Shown: piece after piece, positions 1 to 8,400 of the stretch | How positions within the stretch are numbered: position 1 is the stretch's first letter | How the letters are laid out: every line of letters begins with the position of its first letter | Assembly (NCBI GenBank): GCA_040753875.1 | Contig: JBFMDV010000024.1 | Span: 79,970-143,282 of the forward strand | From: Candidatus Zixiibacteriota bacterium | GTDB taxonomy: Bacteria; Zixibacteria; MSB-5A5; GN15; FEB-12 | Length of the DNA: 63,313 nucleotides | Direction of reading: 5' to 3' | Position numbers and translations under genes: made by a program | Notes under the pieces: model-generated | Told to the model about the DNA's origin: nothing | The model's input: the letters and a program-made list of their open reading frames with translations, nothing else | Database searches by the model: none

Positions 1-74
1 CACACCCATATCTTTGGGCAGGTTTTATTGCCGTTGGGGATTGGCGTTGAGTGGATTCCAACCGGCTACTACGC

Positions 75-758
75 TCACCGGACCAGGAACGAATACTCGC
101 GGATCAACGCGTCGTCACCGGCGCCGCCCGAAAACAGACGCAGGCGGTACACGCCGGGCGCAAGGCTCCTGACTGGGAGCGATATGCGGCCGTATCCCAT
201 ACTGTCCACAGGATCTGGGACCCGTTCGGAAACGACGCTCTCCCCATCTAATGTGAATATCTCGACTCTGAGAGGAAAGATCAACCCTTCGGTCGGGACA
301 TAGAATCGAATCTGCGCCATACCGCCAGCCTCTCGCTCGATCACCGACGAACCAACCGCACGGGTGGTCGTCAATGTGATCACCTGGACTGGGCCAGAGT
401 CGGATCCGTCAAACCACGCGATGCGGAAAACCGTAACGGCCACCAATACCAGAACGGCTGCCGCCGCAAGGTATCGTGCGAGGGTCGGTAGCGCCACGAT
501 TCGGGTCCAAAAGGACTTGCCGACCGCGTGAGATTCCGATTCCAGGGCCAGATCCTGAGAAGCATCTGCGATCAGTCTGCGGACCTGGTCATCGCGCCGT
601 AACAGGCCGATCGGCTCGCTGAACTGCCTGGCCTGTTCGAAACAGGCTTCACAAACCAAAATGTGTTCTTCGACCGCCTGCCGTTCGTCTTCGCTCAGGA
701 GATTCAGCTCCCAGGCGTGAAGTTTCACTGCCAACTCGGGATTGGAGCATTTCGACAT
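75..758 (-). CDS. Anti-sigma factor-like zinc-finger membrane protein
   Basis: A 227-residue protein. The N terminus carries a zf-HC2/anti-sigma zinc finger: a His near residue 14 and a HILVCEACF segment near residues 32-40 (H-x3-C-x2-C). One membrane segment follows at about residues 95-112 (LARYLAAAAVLVLVAVTVF). The remaining ~110 residues would be periplasmic and look like a beta-sandwich ending in an APGVYRLRLFSGG stretch similar to FlgD/secretion-tail Ig folds. The ATG shares one base with the stop of the upstream sigma gene (TGATG), so the pair is translationally coupled. It probably sequesters that sigma factor at the inner membrane. The cognate signal is not visible. Confidence 0.8.
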   Translation of the reverse strand: MSKCSNPELAVKLHAWELNLLSEDERQAVEEHILVCEACFEQARQFSEPIGLLRRDDQVRRLIADASQDLALESESHAVGKSFWTRIVALPTLARYLAAAAVLVLVAVTVFRIAWFDGSDSGPVQVITLTTTRAVGSSVIEREAGGMAQIRFYVPTEGLIFPLRVEIFTLDGESVVSERVPDPVDSMGYGRISLPVRSLAPGVYRLRLFSGGAGDDALIREYSFLVR

Positions 759-1285
759 CAGGCAACCTTCCCTGTCTCCAGACAGTGCTTGAGCAGCGAG
801 CGAGCCCGGCTGAGTACAACATACGCGTTGTTTTTCGTTATCCTCATCCGCTCACAGATCTCCACCATGGCATACCCCTGGTATCCAAGGTTCAGGATCC
901 GGACATACCGCTGATTGTTCACAATCAATTTCCTGAGGCAGTCGAGAAGCCGGCCGCGCAGATCATCGTTGGCATCCTGTGCGGGTATTTGTTCAAACAG
1001 CGGCTCGTTCCTGTTGCGGGTGCTCTTCCGACGTTTCACATATGCCAGGAGCCTGTTATCGAACACCTTATAGGCCCAGGCACTGAAACTTTCTCGGATA
1101 TCCAAATCGCCGAACCCACTTGCAACCGCAGCCAACGCTTCCTGAGCTACCTCCTCTTCGTCACTTCGATTCCACACCCTATGGTGCGCCAGAAGTCGAA
1201 ATCTTTCACTAAGCGAAAGAAAAAGTTGTTCCCTCGCGCGCACGTCGCCGGACCGCGCCTGTTGATACAACTCGTTGATATCCAT
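758..1285 (-). CDS. ECF-type RNA polymerase sigma factor
   Basis: A 175-residue protein starting at MDINELYQQARSGD. Residues ~12-75 resemble sigma region 2 (LFLSLSERF, then EEEVAQEALAAVASGF and SAWAYKVFDNRLLAYVKRR). Residues ~115-165 form a region 4 helix-turn-helix (YAMVEICERMRITKNNAYVVLSRAR). The frame stays open upstream to 1741, but that extension has no sigma homology and overlaps the divergent lipoprotein, so the ATG at 1285 is preferred. It is followed directly by its likely anti-sigma. Targets are unknown; envelope genes next door are candidates. Confidence 0.82.
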   Translation of the reverse strand: MDINELYQQARSGDVRAREQLFLSLSERFRLLAHHRVWNRSDEEEVAQEALAAVASGFGDLDIRESFSAWAYKVFDNRLLAYVKRRKSTRNRNEPLFEQIPAQDANDDLRGRLLDCLRKLIVNNQRYVRILNLGYQGYAMVEICERMRITKNNAYVVLSRARSLLKHCLETGKVA

Positions 1286-1320
1286 AACCTTGAAACGTAT
1301 GCCCGGATCTGATCGCTCAC

Positions 1321-1350
1321 AATATATACGGGCGTCCGGTAATCTGGCAA
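1321..1350 (-). promoter_or_regulatory. Putative promoter of the sigma/anti-sigma pair
   Basis: On the minus strand a TTGCCA box (1345-1350) is followed by an 18-base spacer and TATATT (1321-1326), about 35 bases before the sigma start codon. This is a reasonable housekeeping-type promoter by inspection only. Confidence 0.4.
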
Positions 1351-1474
1351 GATTCAACTCGTAGGGACCCCAAGATTGCACTCGCCATAATGAGAAAACT
1401 GGTGTAAGAACTCCGCCCTTGTCGCACCACCTCAGTAGGTTAAACACGACATGCACGCAGGCAAGGAGTTTACT

Positions 1475-4345
1475 ATGCCTTTCCAATTGATCGTAAGAGT
1501 CGCGACAGCACTGCTGGTCTCGACATTGGTCGCGCTCACGTCCTGCTCGGACAAAACGAATCCGGCCAACAGCGCACCCTCGATCCCGCTTACGTGCCGG
1601 ATTGACAGTGTCAGTCCGGAGACCGGAACGGCCCCGCTGGTGGTCAAATTCAGCGGCGGCGCCTCGGGTGGCAAATCGCCATATACGTATCACTGGCAGT
1701 TCGGAGATCAAAACTCGTCCGAAATTGCCGGTCCTACCCACACATACCAGGCAGCAGGACAGTACACGGTAGTCTATACGGTTGAAGATGCTGGAGGTGG
1801 CAGTTGCACCAAAGACACGACTGTCACCGTAACTGCCACCCCTCGGCCGGACCTCATTGTCGCCAGCGGCTCGCCGGTGATAACCCCGACGAGCATTGAA
1901 GTCGGCGGGTCATTCAGGATCTCGGCAGGTTCTCTCAGAAACAGCGGCTCGGCCGCTTGCGGGCAATTCACGATGGGGTTCTATATCTCGGCAGACGCCA
2001 TTCTATCCGTGACCGATACCCGTGTGGGCGGTGCCACTGTTAGCGGTCTTGCCGCCGGTGGAGAGTTCGCCTGGGCAGACCAGAATTTCATCCTCTCTGC
2101 TTCGATAGGCGCCGGCACTTATTACATAGGCGTTCTGGCCGATGAGAACGGCAGTGTGACCGAAGCCAACGAAAGCAACAACTCCGCCTGCCGTCAGGTG
2201 ACAGTGGTGGCGGTTGCGGCCCTGACATGCTCGGCGACAGCGAGTCACACAGTGGGCACCGCTCCTTTATCGGTTACATTCACCGCCAGCGCCTCGGGTG
2301 GGCGAGCCCCGTATACGTATAGCTGGCAGTTCGGCGACCAGTCCACCAGCACGCTACAGAACCCTACTCATGTGTACTCGCAAGCCGGAGTGTACACGGC
2401 AAGATTAACTGTCACCGATGCCAACAGCGCCACCTGCACCAAAACCATCAGCATAACAGCGGTTCCACCGGGTCTGACATGCACCGTTTCTGCCAACCCG
2501 ACTTCGGGCCCGGCCCCGTTGCAGGTGACGTTCCATAGCACGGTTACGGGCGGCACAGCGCCATATCACTATGCCTGGACATTTGGCGATGGTGACACGT
2601 CACTGGTCGCCAATCCGACTCACACGTACACTCGGCGAGGCACGTATACGGTGAATTTTGCAGCTCTGGACTCGCGCCAGAACGGATGCGCCAAGACCCT
2701 GACAATCTCAGTAACCACGGGAGCCGCGCTGAGCTGCACAGCATCGGGCGCACCTTCTTCCGGTCAGGCCCCCCTGACAGTTTCCTTCACCAGTTCGACC
2801 AGCGGCGGGACAGCCCCGTACAGTTATAGCTGGAATTTCGGCGATGGCTCGACAGTTATAGGATCGCAGAATCCAACCCATACGTATTCGACACCCGGCA
2901 CGTTCACCGCTCGCATGGACGTTACCGATGCACAAAACGCCACTTGTTCCAAGACCGTGGTCGTGACCGTGACGGCCGCATCTCTGAATTGTAGTGCTTC
3001 GGCGACACCGACTACAGGGGCAGCTCCACTGACGGTGTCATTCACGGGAACCGCTTCAGCCGGCCAGGCTCCCTACAGTTACATGTGGCAGTTCGGTGAC
3101 GGTGGCAGCAGCAGTCAGCAGAATCCAAGCCATATCTACAATGCTGCGGGAACTTATACGGCGACGCTGACAGTTGGCGACGCTGCATCCGGAAACTGTT
3201 CGAAGAATGTCACTATCACGGTCACCGGTACGGCATTGAATTGCACCGCCTCCGCAAGCCCGGCCTCCGGTCCGGCGCCGCTGGCGGTCAGCTTCACTGG
3301 AGGAGCCACAGGTGGGCAGCAACCGTATTCATACGCGTGGAACTTCGGCGATGGCGGCACCAGCACATTGCAGAGCCCGTCGCACACGTATCAATCCGCC
3401 GGCAGCTACACTGCAACAGTAACTGTCACGGATTCACGCAACGCGACCTGCCAGAAGTCAGTCGCCATTTCGGCCACTCAGGCTGCTACCGGCCCAGTGC
3501 TGAGTGGACCTTCGAACGCGACCGCCAGCTTCACTCTTACCTGGACGTTCAGCTGGCCGCCGCTCATGAACTCGAATGACAAGGTCAGCGTTGAACGGTC
3601 CATCACAGGCCCCAACTCCGGCTACAGTGTCGTTGCCGAAGTGTACCGGTCGCAGGGGTCATCATTGGTGATTGCGAATCCAACACAGGGGACTCACTAT
3701 TATCGGTGCCGAGCATGGGTATCTCTTGCCGGCCAGTCGCAGTGGTCACAGTACAGCAACGTGCTTACCGTGGTAGTGACGGCGCCGGTATCCAAGACAC
3801 GGTTCAACAACAACAGCACGTATTTCATCGTGTCGCTCAAGATTGACAACGTCGAGCAGTTCCCCGCGTCCCCTCTTGGTATGCTGCCCGGATACTATTA
3901 TGAAAAGGAACTAGCGCCCGGATCGCATTCATGGGAGGCCCTGTACGGATTCTGGAACGAATACGGCGGCAGAGAATATCTCTACCGGTACTGGGGTACG
4001 TACACACAGCGCTCTGGTGTGACCGAGCAGATCAACCTGGTCAGCCCTACTATTGCACAGTTACTGACAAAATTCCAGTCTACTGGTACCTGGAGCGCCT
4101 GGGTGCCGGGCTACTTCAACAAGGTGGTCTTCAGGTTTAATTCAAACGGCACGTTTACATTCACGAACCTCCAGGGGGGCACCAGCACCGGCACGTACAC
4201 ATTCGTGTCGCGAAACGGAACGAATTGGACAGTCGTTTTCAGCGCCGGAGGCTATCAAGCAACGCTCTGGGAGTTTGGCGACTTCTTTACGATGAATAAT
4301 GGCCCGGGAGGAGCGACCCTTCAGTATTTCTACGATGGCCCATAA
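1475..4345 (+). CDS. Large surface lipoprotein with six PKD domains and a CARDB domain
   Basis: A 956-residue exported protein. The start at 1475 follows AAGGAG at 1463-1468; an in-frame ATG at 1451 lies upstream of that site. A hydrophobic signal ends in LVALTSC, a lipobox with the lipidated Cys at residue 24. PKD domains begin near residues 38, 248, 333, 418, 504 and 587, each with the WxFGD or YxWxFGDG core. A CARDB-type domain (residues ~130-245, PDLIVASGS to NESNNSACRQVTV) sits between PKD1 and PKD2. An FN3-like stretch (~675-770) and two unrecognised C-terminal segments follow (772-870; 875-956 with a TGTWSAW...FTF pattern). Every PKD repeat has one Cys at the start and one near the end. 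It probably acts in adhesion or polymer binding at the cell surface; the ligand is unknown. Confidence 0.85.
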   Translation: MPFQLIVRVATALLVSTLVALTSCSDKTNPANSAPSIPLTCRIDSVSPETGTAPLVVKFSGGASGGKSPYTYHWQFGDQNSSEIAGPTHTYQAAGQYTVVYTVEDAGGGSCTKDTTVTVTATPRPDLIVASGSPVITPTSIEVGGSFRISAGSLRNSGSAACGQFTMGFYISADAILSVTDTRVGGATVSGLAAGGEFAWADQNFILSASIGAGTYYIGVLADENGSVTEANESNNSACRQVTVVAVAALTCSATASHTVGTAPLSVTFTASASGGRAPYTYSWQFGDQSTSTLQNPTHVYSQAGVYTARLTVTDANSATCTKTISITAVPPGLTCTVSANPTSGPAPLQVTFHSTVTGGTAPYHYAWTFGDGDTSLVANPTHTYTRRGTYTVNFAALDSRQNGCAKTLTISVTTGAALSCTASGAPSSGQAPLTVSFTSSTSGGTAPYSYSWNFGDGSTVIGSQNPTHTYSTPGTFTARMDVTDAQNATCSKTVVVTVTAASLNCSASATPTTGAAPLTVSFTGTASAGQAPYSYMWQFGDGGSSSQQNPSHIYNAAGTYTATLTVGDAASGNCSKNVTITVTGTALNCTASASPASGPAPLAVSFTGGATGGQQPYSYAWNFGDGGTSTLQSPSHTYQSAGSYTATVTVTDSRNATCQKSVAISATQAATGPVLSGPSNATASFTLTWTFSWPPLMNSNDKVSVERSITGPNSGYSVVAEVYRSQGSSLVIANPTQGTHYYRCRAWVSLAGQSQWSQYSNVLTVVVTAPVSKTRFNNNSTYFIVSLKIDNVEQFPASPLGMLPGYYYEKELAPGSHSWEALYGFWNEYGGREYLYRYWGTYTQRSGVTEQINLVSPTIAQLLTKFQSTGTWSAWVPGYFNKVVFRFNSNGTFTFTNLQGGTSTGTYTFVSRNGTNWTVVFSAGGYQATLWEFGDFFTMNNGPGGATLQYFYDGP

Positions 4346-4388
4346 CATAATGACGTCGGTTTGAGCTCCCGGAGCAGTTACGAACCCC

Positions 4389-4427
4389 GACCCAGGTCGA
4401 CAACCGGTTGACCTGGGTCTTGGTTTT
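4389..4427 (+). terminator. Rho-independent terminator after the PKD lipoprotein
   Basis: A perfect 10-bp stem (4389-4398 with 4410-4419, GACCCAGGTC/GACCTGGGTC) with an 11-base loop is followed by a T-rich run (TTGGTTTT). Confidence 0.7.
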
Positions 4428-4526
4428 CCGGGGATTTCGTGTAAGAACTATGGCTGTGCGGCACCATAGTCACTGTGATAAACAAGTCTGTCGCGTCAAT
4501 CGAGCGACATTGAAAGGAGGATGAGT

Positions 4527-5045
4527 GTGAGAGTATTATTGCTTGTGGCAGCGATATCAATGCTCACGTCGGGCCTGGTACTCGCCCAGACCGACATGAC
4601 TGCGTTGAAGGTAAACGCCACAAACGTGAGCGCCAAGAGTCCGGGGAGTGCCCTGTTGTACTCGATACTGGTACCGGGTGGCGGTCAACTCTATAACGGA
4701 GAGACCGGTAAGGGGCTTCTGCAGATGGGGGCAGCTGTAGTAGGGGTGGTGCTATTCATCAGCTATCTGCCGTCGTCCGATTTTGTGCGGGACGACTACT
4801 ATTGGGCCTCGTATGGCTACTACACTGATGAAGGGAGCGCCGTGCTGAGCTATGGCGGGCTGGCGGTGGCATTGGGGGCCTCGGTCTGGTCGATTATCGA
4901 CGCTCCTAAAGGGGCCCGACGGTACAATGAGCGGCACGGTCTGGTCTCAATGGCGGTCGGCGGCCACTCGTTGTGGGTCGATTTCGACCATCCTGTTAAA
5001 ACCAAGTCGCCGGGGGTTGGCGTGAGACTGGGTCTGACGCTTTAA
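4527..5045 (+). CDS. Exported small membrane protein of unknown function
   Basis: About 172 residues, beginning at GTG 4527. An ATG at 4521 abuts the ribosome site AAAGGAGG (4513-4520) directly, while the GTG two codons later has an ideal 6-base spacing. A Sec signal (MRVLLLVAAISMLTSGLVLA) is followed by two hydrophobic hairpins: PGSALLYSILVPGGGQLYNG with GLLQMGAAVVGVVLFISYL, then AVLSYGGLAVALGASVWSII. The PGGGQLYNGETGKG motif resembles DUF5683-like and TM2-like small membrane proteins of Bacteroidetes/FCB bacteria. It is flanked by terminators on both sides, so it is a single-gene unit. Function is not known. Confidence 0.7.
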   Translation: MRVLLLVAAISMLTSGLVLAQTDMTALKVNATNVSAKSPGSALLYSILVPGGGQLYNGETGKGLLQMGAAVVGVVLFISYLPSSDFVRDDYYWASYGYYTDEGSAVLSYGGLAVALGASVWSIIDAPKGARRYNERHGLVSMAVGGHSLWVDFDHPVKTKSPGVGVRLGLTL

Positions 5046-5066
5046 GTGAACGGCACAGCAATTGTA

Positions 5067-5100
5067 AGTGCCGGCTATGTATTGCCGGCACTTTTTCTTT
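5067..5100 (+). terminator. Rho-independent terminator
   Basis: A perfect 9-bp stem AGTGCCGGC (5067-5075) / GCCGGCACT (5084-5092) with an 8-base loop is followed by TTTTCTTT. It isolates the gene ending at 5045 from the trp operon. Confidence 0.88.
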
Positions 5101-5140
5101 GGAAATTTGGAAAATGATCGACGTACTCCAAGATTTGCAC

Positions 5141-5168
5141 TTGACAATTTGAGAATGTTGATTACATT
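5141..5168 (+). promoter_or_regulatory. Putative trp operon promoter
   Basis: A consensus TTGACA (5141-5146), a 16-base spacer and TACATT (5163-5168). Transcription would start near 5175, only a few bases before the leader-peptide ATG at 5178. No Shine-Dalgarno sequence is present, so the leader may be translated from an almost leaderless mRNA. Confidence 0.6.
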
Positions 5169-5177
5169 AGTACACAA

Positions 5178-5285
5178 ATGAACACGATCACTCTTGCAGC
5201 CGCTGTTCTCATGTCCGCCACTCTAATCAATTGGAGTTGGTGGCGTCTGTATACCAGGGATAGTGGCGTTGTGATTGTGAAATAG
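5178..5285 (+). CDS. trpL: trp leader peptide (35 aa)
   Basis: A 35-codon ORF directly upstream of trpE with a cluster of tryptophan codons: residues 18-22 read Asn-Trp-Ser-Trp-Trp (TGG at 5232-5234, 5238-5240, 5241-5243). It ends with TAG 24 bases before the terminator stem. Ribosome stalling at these codons when charged tRNA-Trp is scarce is the established mechanism of trp attenuation. No ribosome-binding site is visible. The identification rests on the Trp run, the hairpins around it and the position. Confidence 0.85.
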   Translation: MNTITLAAAVLMSATLINWSWWRLYTRDSGVVIVK

Positions 5286-5339
5286 CACCAAAGGGACAAC
5301 AAATCCAACCCGCTATCCGAAGGATGGCGGGTTTTTTTG
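5216..5339 (+). promoter_or_regulatory. trp transcription attenuator (pause, antiterminator and terminator hairpins)
   Basis: Three mutually exclusive pairings are visible. Pause (1:2): CGCCACT (5216-5222) pairs with AGTGGCG (5262-5268). Antiterminator (2:3): GGATAGTGGCGTTG (5258-5271) pairs with CAACCCGCTATCC (5306-5318), with a single bulged C. Terminator (3:4): CCCGCTATCC (5309-5318) pairs with GGATGGCGGG (5322-5331) around a GAA loop, followed by seven T (5332-5338). The Trp codons lie between segments 1 and 2, so a ribosome stalled there frees segment 2 to form the antiterminator. The geometry matches the E. coli-type trp attenuator. Confidence 0.88.
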
Positions 5340-5348
5340 TGGCTGTAT

Positions 5349-6821
5349 ATGAGTTTCCTGGACTCCATACTCGCGATTAAGCCCGGCGCGAAGTTGCCGC
5401 TCCGGGTTGAGGAGATCCATCTGCCCGGAGATCTGGAGACACCTGTTTCCGCCTATCTGAAACTGAAGTCGGTAGGCGCACGTTTTCTTCTGGAGTCAGC
5501 CGAAGATCCGACCTCGATCGGCCGATATTCGTTCATTGGCATTACGCCCTCCCTCCTCTTGCGGATTGAACGGGACAAAACGGTGGTAATGACCGGGGCA
5601 GAGCAGACCGCAATTCCGCATGGTTCGTCCACCGATCCATTCACCGGCATCGGGACTATTCTCGATCGATGCCGGATCGACGGAGCAGCTTCCGATCTGC
5701 CTCTGCTGGGCGGGATGGTCGGATATGTCGGCTACGAGATTGTCGAGTTCTTCGAGCCGACCCTTCAGGGTCTGCTTGCCCGCGCGGAACAGCCCTACGG
5801 GCTTTTCTATTTCGTGGACACGCTGCTGGTCTTCGACCACTTCAGCAGATCCCTGCGACTCGTACAGCTTAACGCCGGTTCCAGCGAGGACAGCTCCAAC
5901 TCGCCACAGATTCCTCTCGAAACGATCCGCCACGCCCTCATGATGCCACTACCCGATGCGAAACCGTTCGCGCGGAGAAATGGCAACGGCGGCAGAACAT
6001 CGGTCGACCAGAACGGCTATGAACGGATGGTCGCATCCGGAAAACGTCACATCGGGTATGGCGATATCTTCCAGGTCGTACTCTCGCAGCATCTGGAACA
6101 AGAGAGCTCGGTCGATGGATTCGAAATTTACCGGGCTCTTCGCATGGTGAACCCCTCTCCATACATGTTCTATTTGGACTTTGGCGATATCGAGTTGATC
6201 GGCTCTTCACCTGAGGCAATGGTTAAACTACGCGGTGATCAGGCGATTATTCGTCCTATTGCCGGCACCAGACCTCGAGGGCAGACCGCCGACGATGACG
6301 CACGCCTCGCAGCAGAACTGAGCCGGGACGAGAAGGAGTGCGCCGAACATGTCATGCTGGTGGACCTGGCACGGAATGACCTTGGTCGCGTCTGCCGGTT
6401 CGGAAGCATCGAAACACCGCAGTTCATGCAATTGGAGCAGTACTCACACGTGATGCACTTGACCTCCACCGTGACCGGCCGGCTGCGCTCCGGCTGCACG
6501 TCACTGGATCTGTTCCGGTCTGCATTCCCTGCTGGTACGGTCTCCGGAGCGCCCAAGCTCAGAGCCATGGAAATAATCGCCGATCTGGAGCGGTCAGTCC
6601 GTGGGCCCTATGCAGGTGCTGTCGGCTACCTGTCGCTGTCCGGCGATCTGGACATGTGCATCACAATCAGGACTATCGTGAAACGCAGCAGCCTGCTTCG
6701 CCTGCAAGCCGGTGCGGGTATAGTCGCCGACTCTGTACCTGAACGGGAGTATATGGAGACCTGGAACAAAATGGCGGCGCTTCGGGAAGCCATCAGGAGA
6801 GCCGAAGAGAGGTGGTCATGA
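5349..6821 (+). CDS. trpE: Anthranilate synthase component I
   Basis: About 490 residues. It converts chorismate and ammonia to anthranilate with TrpG. The N-terminal LLESAE motif is the tryptophan feedback site. The chorismate-binding half has SPYMFYLDFGDIELIGSSPE, IRPIAGTRPRG, DEKECAEHVMLVDLARND and FPAGTVSGAPKLRAMEII. The ATG at 5349 begins only ten bases after the attenuator U-tract and has no clear ribosome site; the frame extends to a TTG at 5337 inside the terminator tail. The stop overlaps the trpG ATG (ATGA), so E and G are coupled. First structural gene of trpEGDCFBA-aroF. Confidence 0.95.
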   Translation: MSFLDSILAIKPGAKLPLRVEEIHLPGDLETPVSAYLKLKSVGARFLLESAEDPTSIGRYSFIGITPSLLLRIERDKTVVMTGAEQTAIPHGSSTDPFTGIGTILDRCRIDGAASDLPLLGGMVGYVGYEIVEFFEPTLQGLLARAEQPYGLFYFVDTLLVFDHFSRSLRLVQLNAGSSEDSSNSPQIPLETIRHALMMPLPDAKPFARRNGNGGRTSVDQNGYERMVASGKRHIGYGDIFQVVLSQHLEQESSVDGFEIYRALRMVNPSPYMFYLDFGDIELIGSSPEAMVKLRGDQAIIRPIAGTRPRGQTADDDARLAAELSRDEKECAEHVMLVDLARNDLGRVCRFGSIETPQFMQLEQYSHVMHLTSTVTGRLRSGCTSLDLFRSAFPAGTVSGAPKLRAMEIIADLERSVRGPYAGAVGYLSLSGDLDMCITIRTIVKRSSLLRLQAGAGIVADSVPEREYMETWNKMAALREAIRRAEERWS

Positions 6822-7387
6822 TCCTGGTCATTGACAATTACGACTCCTTCACCTACAACCTTGTCCAGTACTTTGGCGTGCTCACCTCCGATGTAAGTGT
6901 GGTCCGCCCCCACGAGGTTACGGTTGACGACATCGCTGGCATGCAGCCGCAGCGGATCGTCATCTCCCCAGGACCGGGACACCCCGATCAAGCGAAACTC
7001 TCCACCGAGGTCATTTCTCGCTTTCACGGCGAACTCCCGATCCTCGGCGTCTGCCTCGGACACCAGTGCATAGGAGCCGCCTTCGGCGCAGAGATACGCG
7101 TAGCCGAACGGCTGGTTCATGGCAAGACTTCAGAAATCTACCACAAGGGAAAAGGGATACTCGCGGGACTGCCGAATCCGTTTCGTGCCACTCGGTATCA
7201 CTCGCTGGTGGTAGCGGAGGAGACACTTCCAGACTCCCTTGAGGTGACGGCATACACTTCTGACGGCGAGGTCATGGGGCTGCAACATCGCACCTCCCCA
7301 CTCTTTGGTGTCCAGTTTCACCCGGAATCGATTCTGACAAGAGAAGGGATGAGGATATTGAGCAGTTTCCTGGAGGTCTCACCATGA
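6818..7387 (+). CDS. trpG: Anthranilate synthase component II (glutamine amidotransferase)
   Basis: 189 residues from the ATG at 6818, which overlaps the trpE stop and has GAGAGG at 6807-6812. A class I amidotransferase: nucleophile Cys in GVCLGHQ and the His-Glu pair in FGVQFHPES. It begins with the usual ILVIDNYDSFTYNLVQYF. It supplies ammonia to TrpE and, like related PabA proteins, could also serve folate synthesis. It overlaps trpD by four bases (ATGA). Confidence 0.95.
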   Translation: MILVIDNYDSFTYNLVQYFGVLTSDVSVVRPHEVTVDDIAGMQPQRIVISPGPGHPDQAKLSTEVISRFHGELPILGVCLGHQCIGAAFGAEIRVAERLVHGKTSEIYHKGKGILAGLPNPFRATRYHSLVVAEETLPDSLEVTAYTSDGEVMGLQHRTSPLFGVQFHPESILTREGMRILSSFLEVSP

Positions 7388-8400
7388 TAAAGGAAATGCT
7401 TGCCCGGCTTGCCGAGGGAGAGCACTTGGCTCGGTTGGACTGTGAGTCATTCATTCGATCGGTGGCCGTAGGTGATGTCAGCGATGCCCAGGTTGCAGCC
7501 TTTCTTACCGGCCTGAAAGCAAAGGGAGAGACCGTCGAAGAGGTGGCCGGCTGTGTGTTGGCACTCCGCGCCAGTATGCAGCGGGTGGAGCATACGCGGA
7601 CAATGGTCTTCGACTGCTGCGGCACTGGCGGCGACGGCACAGGATCGTTCAATTTTTCGACCGCCGCTTCCCTGATCGTTGCTGCCTGCGGCATTCCAAC
7701 TGCGAAACACGGCAACCGGGCGGTCAGCTCCTCGTGCGGCTCCGCCGATCTGTTCGAAGCAAGCGGCGTTAAGATTGATCTGACGGCCCAACAGGCGGCG
7801 CGATTGTTAGATGACATCGGGTATTGTTTTCTATTTGCGCCCGTCTACCATACGGCGACAAAGAAGGTGGCCGAAGTGCGACGCCAACTCGGTTTCCGCA
7901 CGCTGTTCAATTTGATAGGGCCGCTCCTCAACCCGGCCGTCGCCACCCACCAGATGATCGGCACTCCGAACAGCCGAGTAGCCTCACTACTGGCTGAAGT
8001 AAGTCGCGCGGTAGGTGACAATCGGGTGTTCACGTTCTACAATAGCTGCGGCTTCGACGAGATTCTCCCAACAGGACTGACCATGGTTCACTCAAGCACG
8101 CATTCGACAAGCAAGGCGCTTCCGCTTCAATTACCTTCTCACCTCGCTAACGGCAATGACCCGCACGACTTCCAGGGCGGCGACAGGGTGCACAACGCGG
8201 CCATATTGAAGGGCATACTTGACGGTGATGAATCACCATTCCTTCAGGTATCGCTTCTCAATGCCGCCTTCGGTTTGACCGTCGCCGGCCTGACGGACAA
8301 CCTCGACGAGGCCTTTCGCATCGCTCATGACTCGGTCAGCTCGGGCAGGACACGTCGATTATTTGATCAATACCGCAGCGCAACACAGGCGATATCGTGA
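7384..8400 (+). CDS. trpD: Anthranilate phosphoribosyltransferase
   Basis: 338 residues, full length for the family. It transfers phosphoribosyl from PRPP to anthranilate. Signatures are the PRPP-binding CGTGGDGTGSFNFSTAAS, KHGNRAVSSSCGSADLFEA and FNLIGPLLNPA. A GGAGGT site lies upstream within trpG, and the start overlaps the trpG stop by four bases. It is not fused to TrpG, unlike in E. coli. Confidence 0.95.
   Translation: MIKEMLARLAEGEHLARLDCESFIRSVAVGDVSDAQVAAFLTGLKAKGETVEEVAGCVLALRASMQRVEHTRTMVFDCCGTGGDGTGSFNFSTAASLIVAACGIPTAKHGNRAVSSSCGSADLFEASGVKIDLTAQQAARLLDDIGYCFLFAPVYHTATKKVAEVRRQLGFRTLFNLIGPLLNPAVATHQMIGTPNSRVASLLAEVSRAVGDNRVFTFYNSCGFDEILPTGLTMVHSSTHSTSKALPLQLPSHLANGNDPHDFQGGDRVHNAAILKGILDGDESPFLQVSLLNAAFGLTVAGLTDNLDEAFRIAHDSVSSGRTRRLFDQYRSATQAIS

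Noticed and set aside
758-1741. A 327-residue version of the sigma factor
   Set aside because: The first ~150 residues lack sigma homology, overlap the divergent lipoprotein and its ribosome site, and the core begins at the ATG at 1285.
1588-3480. PKD repeats as a CRISPR-like or DNA repeat array
   Set aside because: Repetition is at the protein level with ~250-base periods and diverged DNA. No short direct repeats or cas genes are seen anywhere in the window.
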